Shown here: piece after piece, positions 16,634 to 25,206 of the stretch | Position numbering within the stretch: the stretch's first letter is position 1 | How the letters are laid out: every line of letters starts with the position of its first letter | Source of the DNA: Acidobacteriota bacterium | GTDB taxonomy: Bacteria > Acidobacteriota > Terriglobia > Acidiferrales > UBA7541 | Length of the DNA stretch: 64,000 bases | Assembly: GCA_013286465.1 (NCBI GenBank) | Contig: JABDFR010000003.1 | Span: 1-64,000, forward strand | Reading direction: 5' to 3' | The notes under the pieces: model-generated | Told to the model about the DNA's origin: nothing | What the model saw: only the letters and a program-made list of their open reading frames with translations | Database searches by the model: none | Program-made: the position numbers and the translations under genes

Positions 16634-18709
16634 ATGCGGCAATTTTTCTTGGGCTGCGCGCTGATTGTGTTATGCGCGTTGCCGTTCCGGTTAAAGCGCG
16701 TAGAGGCCGGCGCAGGAATCGACGAGGCCTCAAGTAAAGTTCGGACCGTAGCCCGCGGCGTAGCCACCGGCGGCATAGCTACGGATTTCGCCGATAGAAT
16801 CTATTTCTCCGCCAACAATCGAGTTTATCGAATTTCGCCTGACTTGCGCATTGGTGCCAATGGTCGGGCGATATCAAGCGACGGGCTTGACGCTATTGCT
16901 GGTTCCGGCGAGCGTGGATCGCTGGGTGATGGTGGACCGGCGATTTTGGCGCAACTTGACTTGTCGACCGCGGGTGCTTCAACTCCGGCCTCTGCGAAAG
17001 GAAATCTCGCCAGCGACATCTCCGGGAATCTTTTTCTTGCAGACACTCTAAATGACACTGTTCGTCGCATTGACGCGGACTCGCAGTTGATTTCCAGCGT
17101 CGCTGGACGTTGGGGTTCTGGGAACTTGTCCGCAACATCCTCCGAACAAATTTTACGTCCGGCAGCGGTGGCCGTGGATGTCTCGGGGAACGTCTATATC
17201 GTTGGCAACGACCAACTATGGCGACTGGATCCATCGGGCTCACTGTCGCAACTCGCCAATGTAGTTGATCCAGTGGCATTTGCGGTCTCGCGCGACGGAG
17301 ATTCTATTGCCGTCGCGACCCGAGGCGGTGAAATGTTTGTCGTATTTGAGCGTTCGACGCCGGGCCACTATCAAGCGGCATTTACCTGGCCCGCCACTAA
17401 TCAAGAAACCCTCGGCGACGAACTTGCCGTCGGCCAAGCCGATAACCAAGGCGAACCGGCTTCTCGTGCGAGCAGATACTCAGGGCTGGCATTCGACGCC
17501 TCCGGCAAGATTTTCGCCGCTAAAGGAAATGGAAATATTATCGAGCGGTTTGATTTCAAGGCGCCTGCTCACGCGACGATTGCCGGCAACGGACGCGCCG
17601 GGTACTCCGGTGACGAAGGTGCGCCGTTGGAGGCAGAGTTTAATGCCCCTGGCGCACTCGCAATTGATCGCGATGGCAATCTATTAATAGCCGACACCGG
17701 CAATCTTGCCATTCGCGAGATCACCCATGCCGCCGCAGTCGCTGGAGTCACGCTCACTCCCAACACCTTTACGTTTTCGAATGAGCCAACGGGAGGCTCC
17801 AGCGCGCCGGAAGTCTTTACGCTAGCGAACAATTCGTCGGTGCAAGTCACCGGTATCGCCATCGATTTCACCGGCACGGCAACGCCGCCGGATTTCACGC
17901 AGACGAGCACCTGCGCCACCACGCTCGACGCCGGATCGAGTTGCACGATTAGCGTCGTATTTTCGCCGCAGGCAACAGGCAATCGCTCCGCGGCCTTGCA
18001 TGTCGCGGACAGTGACCCCACGAGTCCTCAAACCGCGGCACTTTCTGGGTTTGCGGATGACTACGAGCTGGCGCTGCAATCCGGAAACACAGACACTTTG
18101 ACCATAGTCCAGGGCGGTACGGCTAACTACAATCTGGCGGTGGTCCCAGACAACTCGTTCTCCGGTACTGTTACGGTCCAATGTCCTGTGGGATTACCGC
18201 TCGACGTATCCTGCGGATTAGCCACTGGAACGGCATCCGGCTCGTCCGGCGGGGCTAGTGGTTCGAGTGGGTCAACCACTCTGGCGCTAACAGTTGCACC
18301 AGGAGCGCCACAGAATTTCACGTTGGCGTTGTCGACGATGGCGAAAAATCAGGACACGCTATCGCCACGAGTGTTACGACGGCCAAGATCCTCAGGTCCG
18401 GAACTCGGACTCGCAATTCTGGGAACCGTGGCTGCGCTATTCAGTGCCTTGCGAGTTCGCAATCGGCGAAGTCGATCCCGTTGGCGGCCAATCGCGATGT
18501 CCTCTTTGCGATTTCGGGCGCTAGGGCTGGTAGTGGCGATCACCACTCTAATTTTTGCCGCCACGGGGTGCGGAGGTAGCGGCACACCAACATTGATCCA
18601 GAAACCAAATCCTGGCACACCGGCAGGAACATATCACTTCAATGTCATCGGCGCTTCACAGGGAGCGTCGCGCGCGTTCACGATTACACTAATCGTCCAG
18701 AGCCCGTAG
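16634..18709 (+). CDS. Exported NHL-repeat/choice-of-anchor-D protein inserted in the phage block
   Basis: 691 aa from the ATG at 16634, which opens a signal peptide (MRQFFLGCALIVLCALPF); the open frame upstream of it is non-coding-like. Residues about 40-370 contain NHL/β-propeller repeats, such as DISGNLFLADTLNDTVRRID, VDVSGNVYIVGNDQLWRLD and IDRDGNLLIADTGNLAIREI. A choice-of-anchor D β-sandwich follows (FTFSNEPTGGSSAPEVFTLANNSS to TAALSGFA). The end carries two hydrophobic segments separated by a basic RNRRSRSRWR stretch and a final PAGTYHFNVIG…TITLIVQSP strand motif. It is plus-strand and convergent with the head-tail connector gene. It is probably host-derived cargo with a cell-surface or extracellular role; the ligand is unknown. 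Confidence 0.75.
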   Translation: MRQFFLGCALIVLCALPFRLKRVEAGAGIDEASSKVRTVARGVATGGIATDFADRIYFSANNRVYRISPDLRIGANGRAISSDGLDAIAGSGERGSLGDGGPAILAQLDLSTAGASTPASAKGNLASDISGNLFLADTLNDTVRRIDADSQLISSVAGRWGSGNLSATSSEQILRPAAVAVDVSGNVYIVGNDQLWRLDPSGSLSQLANVVDPVAFAVSRDGDSIAVATRGGEMFVVFERSTPGHYQAAFTWPATNQETLGDELAVGQADNQGEPASRASRYSGLAFDASGKIFAAKGNGNIIERFDFKAPAHATIAGNGRAGYSGDEGAPLEAEFNAPGALAIDRDGNLLIADTGNLAIREITHAAAVAGVTLTPNTFTFSNEPTGGSSAPEVFTLANNSSVQVTGIAIDFTGTATPPDFTQTSTCATTLDAGSSCTISVVFSPQATGNRSAALHVADSDPTSPQTAALSGFADDYELALQSGNTDTLTIVQGGTANYNLAVVPDNSFSGTVTVQCPVGLPLDVSCGLATGTASGSSGGASGSSGSTTLALTVAPGAPQNFTLALSTMAKNQDTLSPRVLRRPRSSGPELGLAILGTVAALFSALRVRNRRSRSRWRPIAMSSLRFRALGLVVAITTLIFAATGCGGSGTPTLIQKPNPGTPAGTYHFNVIGASQGASRAFTITLIVQSP

Positions 18710-18755
18710 ATACTCCAGCGAGTTACACGAACGCTCGATTCCCGTCTCGGAATAC

Positions 18756-19457
18756 CTAGAGATAGATTACTCGGCGGTGGAAACTATATGGCTTCCGCCT
18801 CCGTGCTTTGAATTGCTCAGGACGAATGTAACGCTCAATTAGCTTTTCGGTTGCCTCCATCGCAGTCGTTTGCATGTCGGCGGCCAGAGCGCGCGCGCCT
18901 CGTGCTCTGGCCGCCACCGCCGCCGTGGCGTACGCGAGTGCGTCGTTCGATGCGCGAATCAGTATTGGATCCGTGCCGAGAACCAATTGCGGCAGAACTT
19001 TCTCATAACGCAGACGTACCGTGACCTCGGAAGTCGCGCCGAGCAGCTGAATTGTGTCCTCCCGCCACTCCCACATCCGAAGGAACGAACCCGGCTGAAG
19101 ATTTGGCAGACCGCTCACGATCTTTTCCATCGGAACAAACAAATCGCTCGACCCTGACTGGTGCTCCCATAGTTGATGCGGCACCATCAGATCGGTCGGC
19201 AGTTGAGGCGTGGAAGTGTCTGTCAGCTCCGTGGCAGTAAGGCCGCTCGTCAGCGGAAGATCAAGATCAACTTGTGAGACTAAGACTGAAACGCCAGCTT
19301 CGGCGAGTTCGCGTTGCAGCGCGCGATAGGCCGAATTCAACAGCGGCATCAGCGTCCCGTCGTTGAACACGGAGCCGGCGGCATCGTTGATCAGTGCGCG
19401 CGTAAGATTCAACGCCGTCTCGGTCTGGTCGTACGCAGTAGTGGATAGTACCGGCAT
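18756..19457 (-). CDS. Phage head-tail connector/adaptor-like protein
   Basis: 233 aa from the ATG at 19457, chosen because GAGGGAAACC precedes it; 16 extra residues are possible from 19505. The body is helical with a central β part. LNLTRALINDAAGSVFNDGTLMPLLNSAYRALQ resembles the N-terminal helices of phage DUF-type connector proteins that probe a DNA end or portal ring, and QLPTDLMVPHQLWE and WEWREDTIQLLGATSEVTVRLRYE follow. The C-terminal helix (ALAYATAAVAARARGARALAADM) and a basic tail end the protein. It lies upstream of the large tail gene in the late operon, the usual connector position once the NHL insertion is ignored. Confidence 0.6.
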   Translation of the reverse strand: MPVLSTTAYDQTETALNLTRALINDAAGSVFNDGTLMPLLNSAYRALQRELAEAGVSVLVSQVDLDLPLTSGLTATELTDTSTPQLPTDLMVPHQLWEHQSGSSDLFVPMEKIVSGLPNLQPGSFLRMWEWREDTIQLLGATSEVTVRLRYEKVLPQLVLGTDPILIRASNDALAYATAAVAARARGARALAADMQTTAMEATEKLIERYIRPEQFKARRRKPYSFHRRVIYL

Positions 19458-19581
19458 GGTTTCCCTCGTAAATCGCGATGTGAGTCGCCCTGCGAGCGCC
19501 AGCAATCGAGCCGATTATCGTCACCGGCTCAACCAAATGCTTAATTCGCTTCATTCTTGCCGAGCCGCCGACACGCCACTG

Positions 19582-19854
19582 CTATGAAGAAATTGTTGGC
19601 TGTTGAGGCTCATCTACGACTGGCAATGGTGATTGCCGCAGGTATAGGGCTACGCCCAGGATCGCGCTGATAGCCGCACTGACCCCGCCAATGGTCAGGG
19701 TATGATGAAAACCGGCATCCAGGTTGAAATGGTTCGGATCTATGCCAATTGCAGCGAACCCAGTTACGACTCCGTTAGCTCCGCCGGAAACGCCCGCCGC
19801 GATAATTCCGCGAATCCAAATTTCCCATTTCGCGAGAGTGTTTGAACGGCGCAT
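19582..19854 (-). CDS. Small two-helix membrane protein (holin-like)
   Basis: 90 aa with hydrophobic segments at about 13-37 (IWIRGIIAAGVSGGANGVVTGFAAIG) and 49-70 (LTIGGVSAAISAILGVALYL). They are separated by a short polar loop (DPNHFNLDAG), with a Pro/Gln-rich soluble tail. Two membrane helices and this length fit small phage holins. It is distant from the lytic transglycosylase (11 kb downstream), so another membrane role is possible. It lies between the tailspike and connector genes. Confidence 0.5.
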   Translation of the reverse strand: MRRSNTLAKWEIWIRGIIAAGVSGGANGVVTGFAAIGIDPNHFNLDAGFHHTLTIGGVSAAISAILGVALYLRQSPLPVVDEPQQPTISS

Positions 19855-19940
19855 GAGTGATTTTTGAAATTCGATTCGACAAAAACGATCCGTCAGTATC
19901 AGCCGTTAAGACTCCGGCTCCATCAACACGCCGCTCGATC

Positions 19941-22900
19941 TTAATAAAGCGCAATGAAAACGTTGGCATACGTACCGCCCACGCTGCTCGGTTGCCCGAA
20001 ACTCGGTACGCTGATGCTCGCCGGAAGCGCCCCACCAGTTGAACTCGTACCCGATGTCGCTGAAGAGAGCTGCACAAAGCCACCGTTGCCCGCTGTGCCA
20101 AAATAAATTTTCGCGGTCGTAGCATTGCCAGTGAACGCGAAAATGTAATATCCGGGCGTTAGCGTCACAGTACCTTGCGCGCAAGCCACCGACGTTAACC
20201 CCCCGGATGAGAATGCAGTCGCGCCCCAGTCGCAGAGCCGCGAGCCACTCATGTTGTAGATCCCCACGTCGTAGCAATCGGCAAAGCTGCCACACAGAGA
20301 GCCCGCGGTAGTGTCCGGCGTCGCAATGTCAATCGTCATGTGCCCAAACTGGACTTGCATCGGCACGAGAAATGCTACGACATTGATCGCATTCGCACCG
20401 GATGGCCCAGTGTTCTGGCCGGCGCCGTTCGCCCCAGGAACAAACGCGGTGAGCGCGCTTCCACCCCCACTGCCGCACGCAGCTCCGGCATCTTGCAGCA
20501 ATCCTGCCGTTCCCCACTTTGCGCAGTTGCCGCTGGTCGGCGAGCCGCTGTAGTACGGAACAGTCCCGCCATTCGGATTAGTCGTGTTACCAGCAAATGT
20601 GTAGAACGGCGCGAGAGTCTGGTTAGTGAGAAGCGCAGATCCCGAACCGCTCGGCGTTCCTCCGACATCAGTAAAGGAGAGGTGTGACGGACAAGAATTA
20701 ATCTGATAGTACGGCGTCCCGCCCTGATAAGTGCCACCGGCTGTCGTGGACCGAAAGACGTAACAACTTCCAGGATTCGTGCCGCCAGGCGCGCCCCAGC
20801 TGAGACTGACGGCGTTGTTCGAGCCAGTTAGAGTGGCTGAGATTTCGCTCGAAGCGGCCGATACATTCGAGGTCGACGCTGATCCCGCCTCGATGCTGTA
20901 GTAATAAGTTCCATTGGCCAGTGTGCCGCCGGTGGTGGGCGTACCAGCTAAGCCCGAGGGCGCAATCGCTTGGGCGAGGCTCAAGGCGACGCTGTCACTC
21001 GCACTTCGATTCAGCCCGGATTCGAACCCCGGATGCGTGCCGTCGCCCCACATCAAACCGGCGACAGGGTTGAGTGCCATACTTCGCTGCGAATTTCCGG
21101 ATTGCGTGAACGCGACCGGCGGACCATGGATATTTCCGAAACAGCCCGCGCAAGTCGAGTTTCCGTTTCCTATTTGAGTCTCCAGCAACGTACCCTGATT
21201 CTTGGTAATGAAGTCCACGCCCTGATTGTGATGAATCTCGACATTTCCCAGCGGATTTCCACTACCGTCCACAACCGCGCCTGCAGCCTCAAGGTAAACG
21301 CTATCAAGACTGCCGTTAAGAACCTGGACGGCGTTGAATATATTGCTGCCGATGCAGCCGCTTACTTGCTCGATGTGGATGGAATTGAATTCGGCTGGCG
21401 CATTGAGAACGATAAACGGACTATTGCTCACGCAGTCGTACTGAAAATCCTGTTTAAAAATAAGGTCTGAAAACAAAGTAAACGAATGACCGCCACTATT
21501 TGTCACTGTGAAGAAGGGGTTGCCATTGTTCTCCTGCTGATCGTTCTCGAAATCTAGCGTCCCCTCGCTGACCGAAGTATTGGTGCGATTGTCCACCAGG
21601 TAGTAGGAACTCGAAAGTATGTTGCGCATCACTCCGATTCCGCCACCGGGCTGACTCGCGCTACCGACGTAAGCGAGCACCATAGCGGGCTGGTTCGTCG
21701 CGCTTCCGTTTGTATTGAGCGCCCCATTTTCGAACCACCACCAAAACGTGTTGTAGATAGCGAGCGGCGTGTTGTCAACGGTATCGACCAGTGGTCCACT
21801 TTTGTTGGCGACGCCCATCTCCACATTGAAAAATGTCGGGCTATTCGTCGAAAAAACCTGCACCGCTTGATTGTTTCCCTGAATCGCGAGATCGCGAAAT
21901 GCGACCGGGGAAGCGGACCCGGTGTTTGTCAATAAAAACACGGGAGCGAGATTCGCACTGGTTGACCCGACACCAACCCGCGTCAGCGGCGGGCGTGAGA
22001 ATTGCGGCCCATTCCCCCCAAATGAGCCCCCGCCCTGAAATGTCAGTCCAATGCAGCCCGGCGGAATATAGATGGGCGCCAAATTCACCTGCCCGCCGCT
22101 CGACGATGTATTGGCGGCCGTGAGTGCAAACGTGAATTGCGTCGAACTGCCAACAGTCGCGATCAGCCACGTTCCATTAAACAAATCGTTGGCCACGCCG
22201 CTAATGATCACTGGAAAATTCGTTGTGTACGCCGTTGGAAGCGTTCCTCCGCTCACGGTCACCGTGACGACGTTGCTCGTGAGGGTGATCGAGTTAATGG
22301 TCAGTGCGTTCGGTAATGTCATCGCATAGATAGGATTTGCGCCGGATGCCGGCGGGAAGAAAACTGTGCCTCCTCCGGTCGAACTGGTGCACGCGGCGTT
22401 GATCGCCGCTTGAATCGCAGCTGTATCGTCCGCAACTCCGTTTCCTTGTGCGTTGTACGGCGGCGCAGTCACGTCGATCCACGGTCGGGGGCCGGCGTGA
22501 CTCTCACTTCCGCTCACACTAAGCGACCCAGTGCTTATGCTCGACGGATTAAATACTCCCGCGCTGAGCGTGCCTGTTACGCTCGCATTACCGCCAACCG
22601 TGATATTTCCCCCAAGCGCTATCGATGTCGCTGTCACGGAATTGAAGGAAGGAGTCGATGGGTCATTCGGCAGGATTGTGTCCTTAATCGTGTAGGGATT
22701 GATGCCGTTACCCGACACCTGCACGACGTACCGCCCTGGCGTAGCGTAAAAGTGATAGTTCCCCAGACCGTCAGCCTGCAGAGGATTTGGAGCTGGCACC
22801 GTAAGAGTGGCGTCCGTATACAGCGCGGCGAGCGGCGAGCACGGCGTTCCCGCCGCACCGCTCGTGCAGACTGTCACGGTCGCTCCGGCCAGCGGCCGGC

Positions 22901-23030
22901 CGTTGGCGCCGAAGGCGATGTCATCTTTCCGGGATCCTTGCGCGAACGTCAGCGGCGCGCTAATCACCAGGAGTGCGATGACAAATACGGACCGAACAAT
23001 GCTACGGCCGGACTTTTGATTCGACATCAT
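19941..23030 (-). CDS. Large tailspike-like protein with pectate-lyase fold and signal peptide
   Basis: 1029 aa. Unusually for a virion protein it opens with a Sec signal (MMSNQKSGRSIVRSVFVIALLVISAPLTFAQ). Residues about 35-110 form a domain of phage-fibre type (GANGRPLAGATVTVC… NPLQADGLGNYHFYATPGRYVVQVSG). A low-complexity T/S/G region precedes a pectate-lyase/β-helix entry motif, PPYNAQGNGVADDTAAIQAAINAAC (from about 185), and a long right-handed β-helix-like body with turn motifs. A fibronectin-like module lies near 690-800, and the last 180 residues are Ser/Gly-rich β-strands. β-helix tailspikes usually bind or cut surface polysaccharide. The signal peptide suggests instead, or as well, a secreted protein. 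It is between capsid-side genes and the holin-like gene. Confidence 0.7.
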   Translation of the reverse strand: MMSNQKSGRSIVRSVFVIALLVISAPLTFAQGSRKDDIAFGANGRPLAGATVTVCTSGAAGTPCSPLAALYTDATLTVPAPNPLQADGLGNYHFYATPGRYVVQVSGNGINPYTIKDTILPNDPSTPSFNSVTATSIALGGNITVGGNASVTGTLSAGVFNPSSISTGSLSVSGSESHAGPRPWIDVTAPPYNAQGNGVADDTAAIQAAINAACTSSTGGGTVFFPPASGANPIYAMTLPNALTINSITLTSNVVTVTVSGGTLPTAYTTNFPVIISGVANDLFNGTWLIATVGSSTQFTFALTAANTSSSGGQVNLAPIYIPPGCIGLTFQGGGSFGGNGPQFSRPPLTRVGVGSTSANLAPVFLLTNTGSASPVAFRDLAIQGNNQAVQVFSTNSPTFFNVEMGVANKSGPLVDTVDNTPLAIYNTFWWWFENGALNTNGSATNQPAMVLAYVGSASQPGGGIGVMRNILSSSYYLVDNRTNTSVSEGTLDFENDQQENNGNPFFTVTNSGGHSFTLFSDLIFKQDFQYDCVSNSPFIVLNAPAEFNSIHIEQVSGCIGSNIFNAVQVLNGSLDSVYLEAAGAVVDGSGNPLGNVEIHHNQGVDFITKNQGTLLETQIGNGNSTCAGCFGNIHGPPVAFTQSGNSQRSMALNPVAGLMWGDGTHPGFESGLNRSASDSVALSLAQAIAPSGLAGTPTTGGTLANGTYYYSIEAGSASTSNVSAASSEISATLTGSNNAVSLSWGAPGGTNPGSCYVFRSTTAGGTYQGGTPYYQINSCPSHLSFTDVGGTPSGSGSALLTNQTLAPFYTFAGNTTNPNGGTVPYYSGSPTSGNCAKWGTAGLLQDAGAACGSGGGSALTAFVPGANGAGQNTGPSGANAINVVAFLVPMQVQFGHMTIDIATPDTTAGSLCGSFADCYDVGIYNMSGSRLCDWGATAFSSGGLTSVACAQGTVTLTPGYYIFAFTGNATTAKIYFGTAGNGGFVQLSSATSGTSSTGGALPASISVPSFGQPSSVGGTYANVFIALY

Positions 23031-23173
23031 CGTGATTCCCTTCCTCGCCTAATGTTTTTAGTCCCAGCGTTCCTATTGTGCATAGCTATTCAGCAAACGC
23101 GACGATTTTGTGCGCGCCCCGCGGGTCTGGACCATTCGATTGGCGCGCCCTGCGCCGCGATTCCTGAAGCGAT

Positions 23174-23866
23174 TTACGTCGTTTCCTCACCGTGCTTTCG
23201 ACGAATTCCGTGTTTCGCGGCTTTTTCGGGATCCAAAACAGCCTTGCAATGTTTACAGACCGCGACCTGAGGCTTCACCTTCTCCCCGCAAACTGGGCAC
23301 TCGATCAGTTTCTGCGGAACGAAAGCCCAATCTCGCTCGACACCCAGCGAGAGCGCCGCTCGACGGTGCATATCAGAAATTTCACGATAAGAATGCCCTC
23401 GCGCCCACATCGTATCGCCCTCGGCTACAAGCTGTTGATACCATTCCAAACGCGTCGCCTGTGCCGTCGCAATCTCGTCTTCACTCGGACGCGCCCCCGC
23501 GCTAACGAAAATGCCATGCGGCTCGAGATCCTGTATGAGATCAGCCGCAATTTCGCGAGCGGAAATAGTGAATGGGAATCGGCGGTTGTCACCTAGGTCG
23601 AGAGCGTCGCCTCGATTCGTGATCAGCAGAATTGCATAAAGCTCGCCTTTCGGGCACGCCGGAATATGAAATATGCCGTACGTGCGCGAGATGTAGAAGT
23701 CTTGATCACTCAGGTTCACGATCGAGACGGTAGCTTCGCGCGATTCACCGGTGGATATCGTCGGTACGGAAATCAGACATCGTCGATCAGTGTCATGGAT
23801 ATTGGAGGCCAAGAGTTCTCCTGGAGGTTGCTGATTTTGATACCATCGCGCCTTAAGCCCGCTCAA
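23174..23866 (-). CDS. Phage-region protein with C-terminal zinc ribbon
   Basis: 230 aa beginning at a TTG (23866), the first possible start after a stop in frame. The N-terminal 120 residues are β-rich (TVSIVNLSDQDFYISRTYGIFHIPACPKGE), ending in a helical region (IATAQATRLEWYQQLVAEGD). The C-terminus has CPVCGEKVKPQVAVCKHC, a two-CxxC zinc ribbon, with a basic tail (RRKHGEETT). The family is not recognised. It lies downstream of the capsid gene and is probably a minor virion or accessory protein. Confidence 0.6.
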   Translation of the reverse strand: MSGLKARWYQNQQPPGELLASNIHDTDRRCLISVPTISTGESREATVSIVNLSDQDFYISRTYGIFHIPACPKGELYAILLITNRGDALDLGDNRRFPFTISAREIAADLIQDLEPHGIFVSAGARPSEDEIATAQATRLEWYQQLVAEGDTMWARGHSYREISDMHRRAALSLGVERDWAFVPQKLIECPVCGEKVKPQVAVCKHCKAVLDPEKAAKHGIRRKHGEETT

Positions 23867-24031
23867 CGATCTCGAAGCTACGAGATGTGGCGGGTGACTT
23901 CGAGCTTGCGAGCAACGTTTAGAGCGATTGACTTCGGGTGCTACTCACAACAAATTTAAATTGGATCCGAGCACGATAGACCTTGCCGGCGGCAGCTGCG
24001 AACATCATTCACACTGAGACTTGGCGCCATT

Positions 24032-24631
24032 TTATCCCTGCGGCGCAGCAACGAAGGGCTGGTCGTGGAATGCCGGCACGGCGTCATCGAGAATGTCGTC
24101 AGCGCGCTTTTCCCAGCACTGATCGTTTCGAACTTCGCGACTTTTTAGAGCTTGGCGGGCTTCGCGTCCTGGTTGACGGCGGGCCCATTCAATTGCTCGG
24201 ACGGCGTTGTCACACGCATTTGCGTCGAGTGCTATGAATTCCCCGTGTGGACCAGCCAGCGTGAAGCAATGCTCATACTCCCCGCGGGACGGGTACGGAC
24301 CGAGCGCTGGGATCAGAATGCCATCCGCTCGCTCGACCGTGAGCGCTCGCCAAGTCTCAGGCGTGCCATAAGTTTCAGGCGCGAGCCAACGCTCGATATG
24401 CCAACGATTTTGCGGCAGATATTTCGGCTCGCGGCGGAGTTCAATGGTTTCCCGAACGATGTTTCCGCTCGCATCACGGTCCGTCCATCTTCCGCCAATC
24501 CAACTGAGCCGCGACCATCCCCACACTACCCGGAAATTGGGTTCGCCAAATCGATTCCAACCACCCGCCTCCGCCACGCGTTTATCAAGCGCGACAGGTG
24601 CTGTGTGAGTTTCGCGAAGAACTTGGATCAT
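24032..24631 (-). CDS. Hypothetical phage protein, Trp/Arg-rich
   Basis: 199 aa, soluble, rich in Trp, Arg and Glu. Notable are the WNRFGEPNFRVVWGWSRLSW and RWTDRDASGNIVRETIELR stretches, followed by PKYLPQNRWHIERWLAPETYG. Similar aromatic-rich proteins encoded between capsid and tail genes occur in podovirus-like prophages, but no function is known to me. The 26-bp gap to the small virion protein at 24657 indicates co-transcription. No ribosome site is evident before the ATG. Confidence 0.6.
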   Translation of the reverse strand: MIQVLRETHTAPVALDKRVAEAGGWNRFGEPNFRVVWGWSRLSWIGGRWTDRDASGNIVRETIELRREPKYLPQNRWHIERWLAPETYGTPETWRALTVERADGILIPALGPYPSRGEYEHCFTLAGPHGEFIALDANACDNAVRAIEWARRQPGREARQALKSREVRNDQCWEKRADDILDDAVPAFHDQPFVAAPQG

Positions 24632-24656
24632 TGGAGGGCTACAGGTCTTTCCAGCG

Positions 24657-25019
24657 CTATTGCAAACGCAAGAATTGAGCTTGGAACGCGATTACGTCTG
24701 TTGTTACGCTGGATGGGTAAGCTCCGGCTCCTATTTCAGTGCCGCTACCGACGAAACATTTTACTTTCCAGTTGTTGAGCGCATTCCCTTGAACGGATAC
24801 GTAGTAGCCGGCATTTCCATTTTGACTGTCAAACATCACCTGCTGCGGCGGGCTAGCGGCGTCCAGTGCTTGGCCCGATTGGCCGATTTGCTCGATCGCC
24901 GTCGTCCAGTCCAGCGTGTCACCGCCAGTTGCGTAATTCCCCGAAAAGGCGACGGTGCCTGTTACCCACGTCACGATGCCCGAGGCATCAACATTCTGAA
25001 CACTAATCGTGATTGCCAT
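24657..25019 (-). CDS. Small phage structural protein
   Basis: 120 aa from the ATG at 25019, chosen because GGAG lies 6 nt before it and because the upstream part of the frame is low-quality Arg/Ser-rich sequence. β-rich: MAITISVQNVDASGIVTWVTGTVAFSG, then a YYVSVQGNALNNWKVKCFVGSG core and an FQAQFLRLQ end. It lies just after the major capsid gene in transcription order, where capsid-decoration or head-completion proteins are often encoded. A GGGAGG/CCCTCCC hairpin repeat separates it from the capsid gene. Confidence 0.55.
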   Translation of the reverse strand: MAITISVQNVDASGIVTWVTGTVAFSGNYATGGDTLDWTTAIEQIGQSGQALDAASPPQQVMFDSQNGNAGYYVSVQGNALNNWKVKCFVGSGTEIGAGAYPSSVTTDVIAFQAQFLRLQ

Positions 25020-25067
25020 AATTTGCTCCGACTGAGATGTAGGATGGCCAAGCCTGAAAGGAAGTGA

Positions 25068-25100
25068 AGGGGAGGACCTTTCGACCCTCCCGATTTGCGG
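25068..25100. repeat. GGGAGGG-family hairpin repeat, copy 1
   Basis: GGGGAGGACC-TTTCG-ACCCTCCCG followed by ATTTGCGG. It lies between the capsid gene 3' end and the next minus-strand gene. Confidence 0.7.
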
Positions 25101-25206
25101 ATGAGCACGGGCGAACTGGAACATGCAACCCGCGCACGCGACGTCGAACCGATGGGAATCAAAGTCCGCACACGAGTCCGACGCCGGCGCACGCGTCCCG
25201 CGTTTC

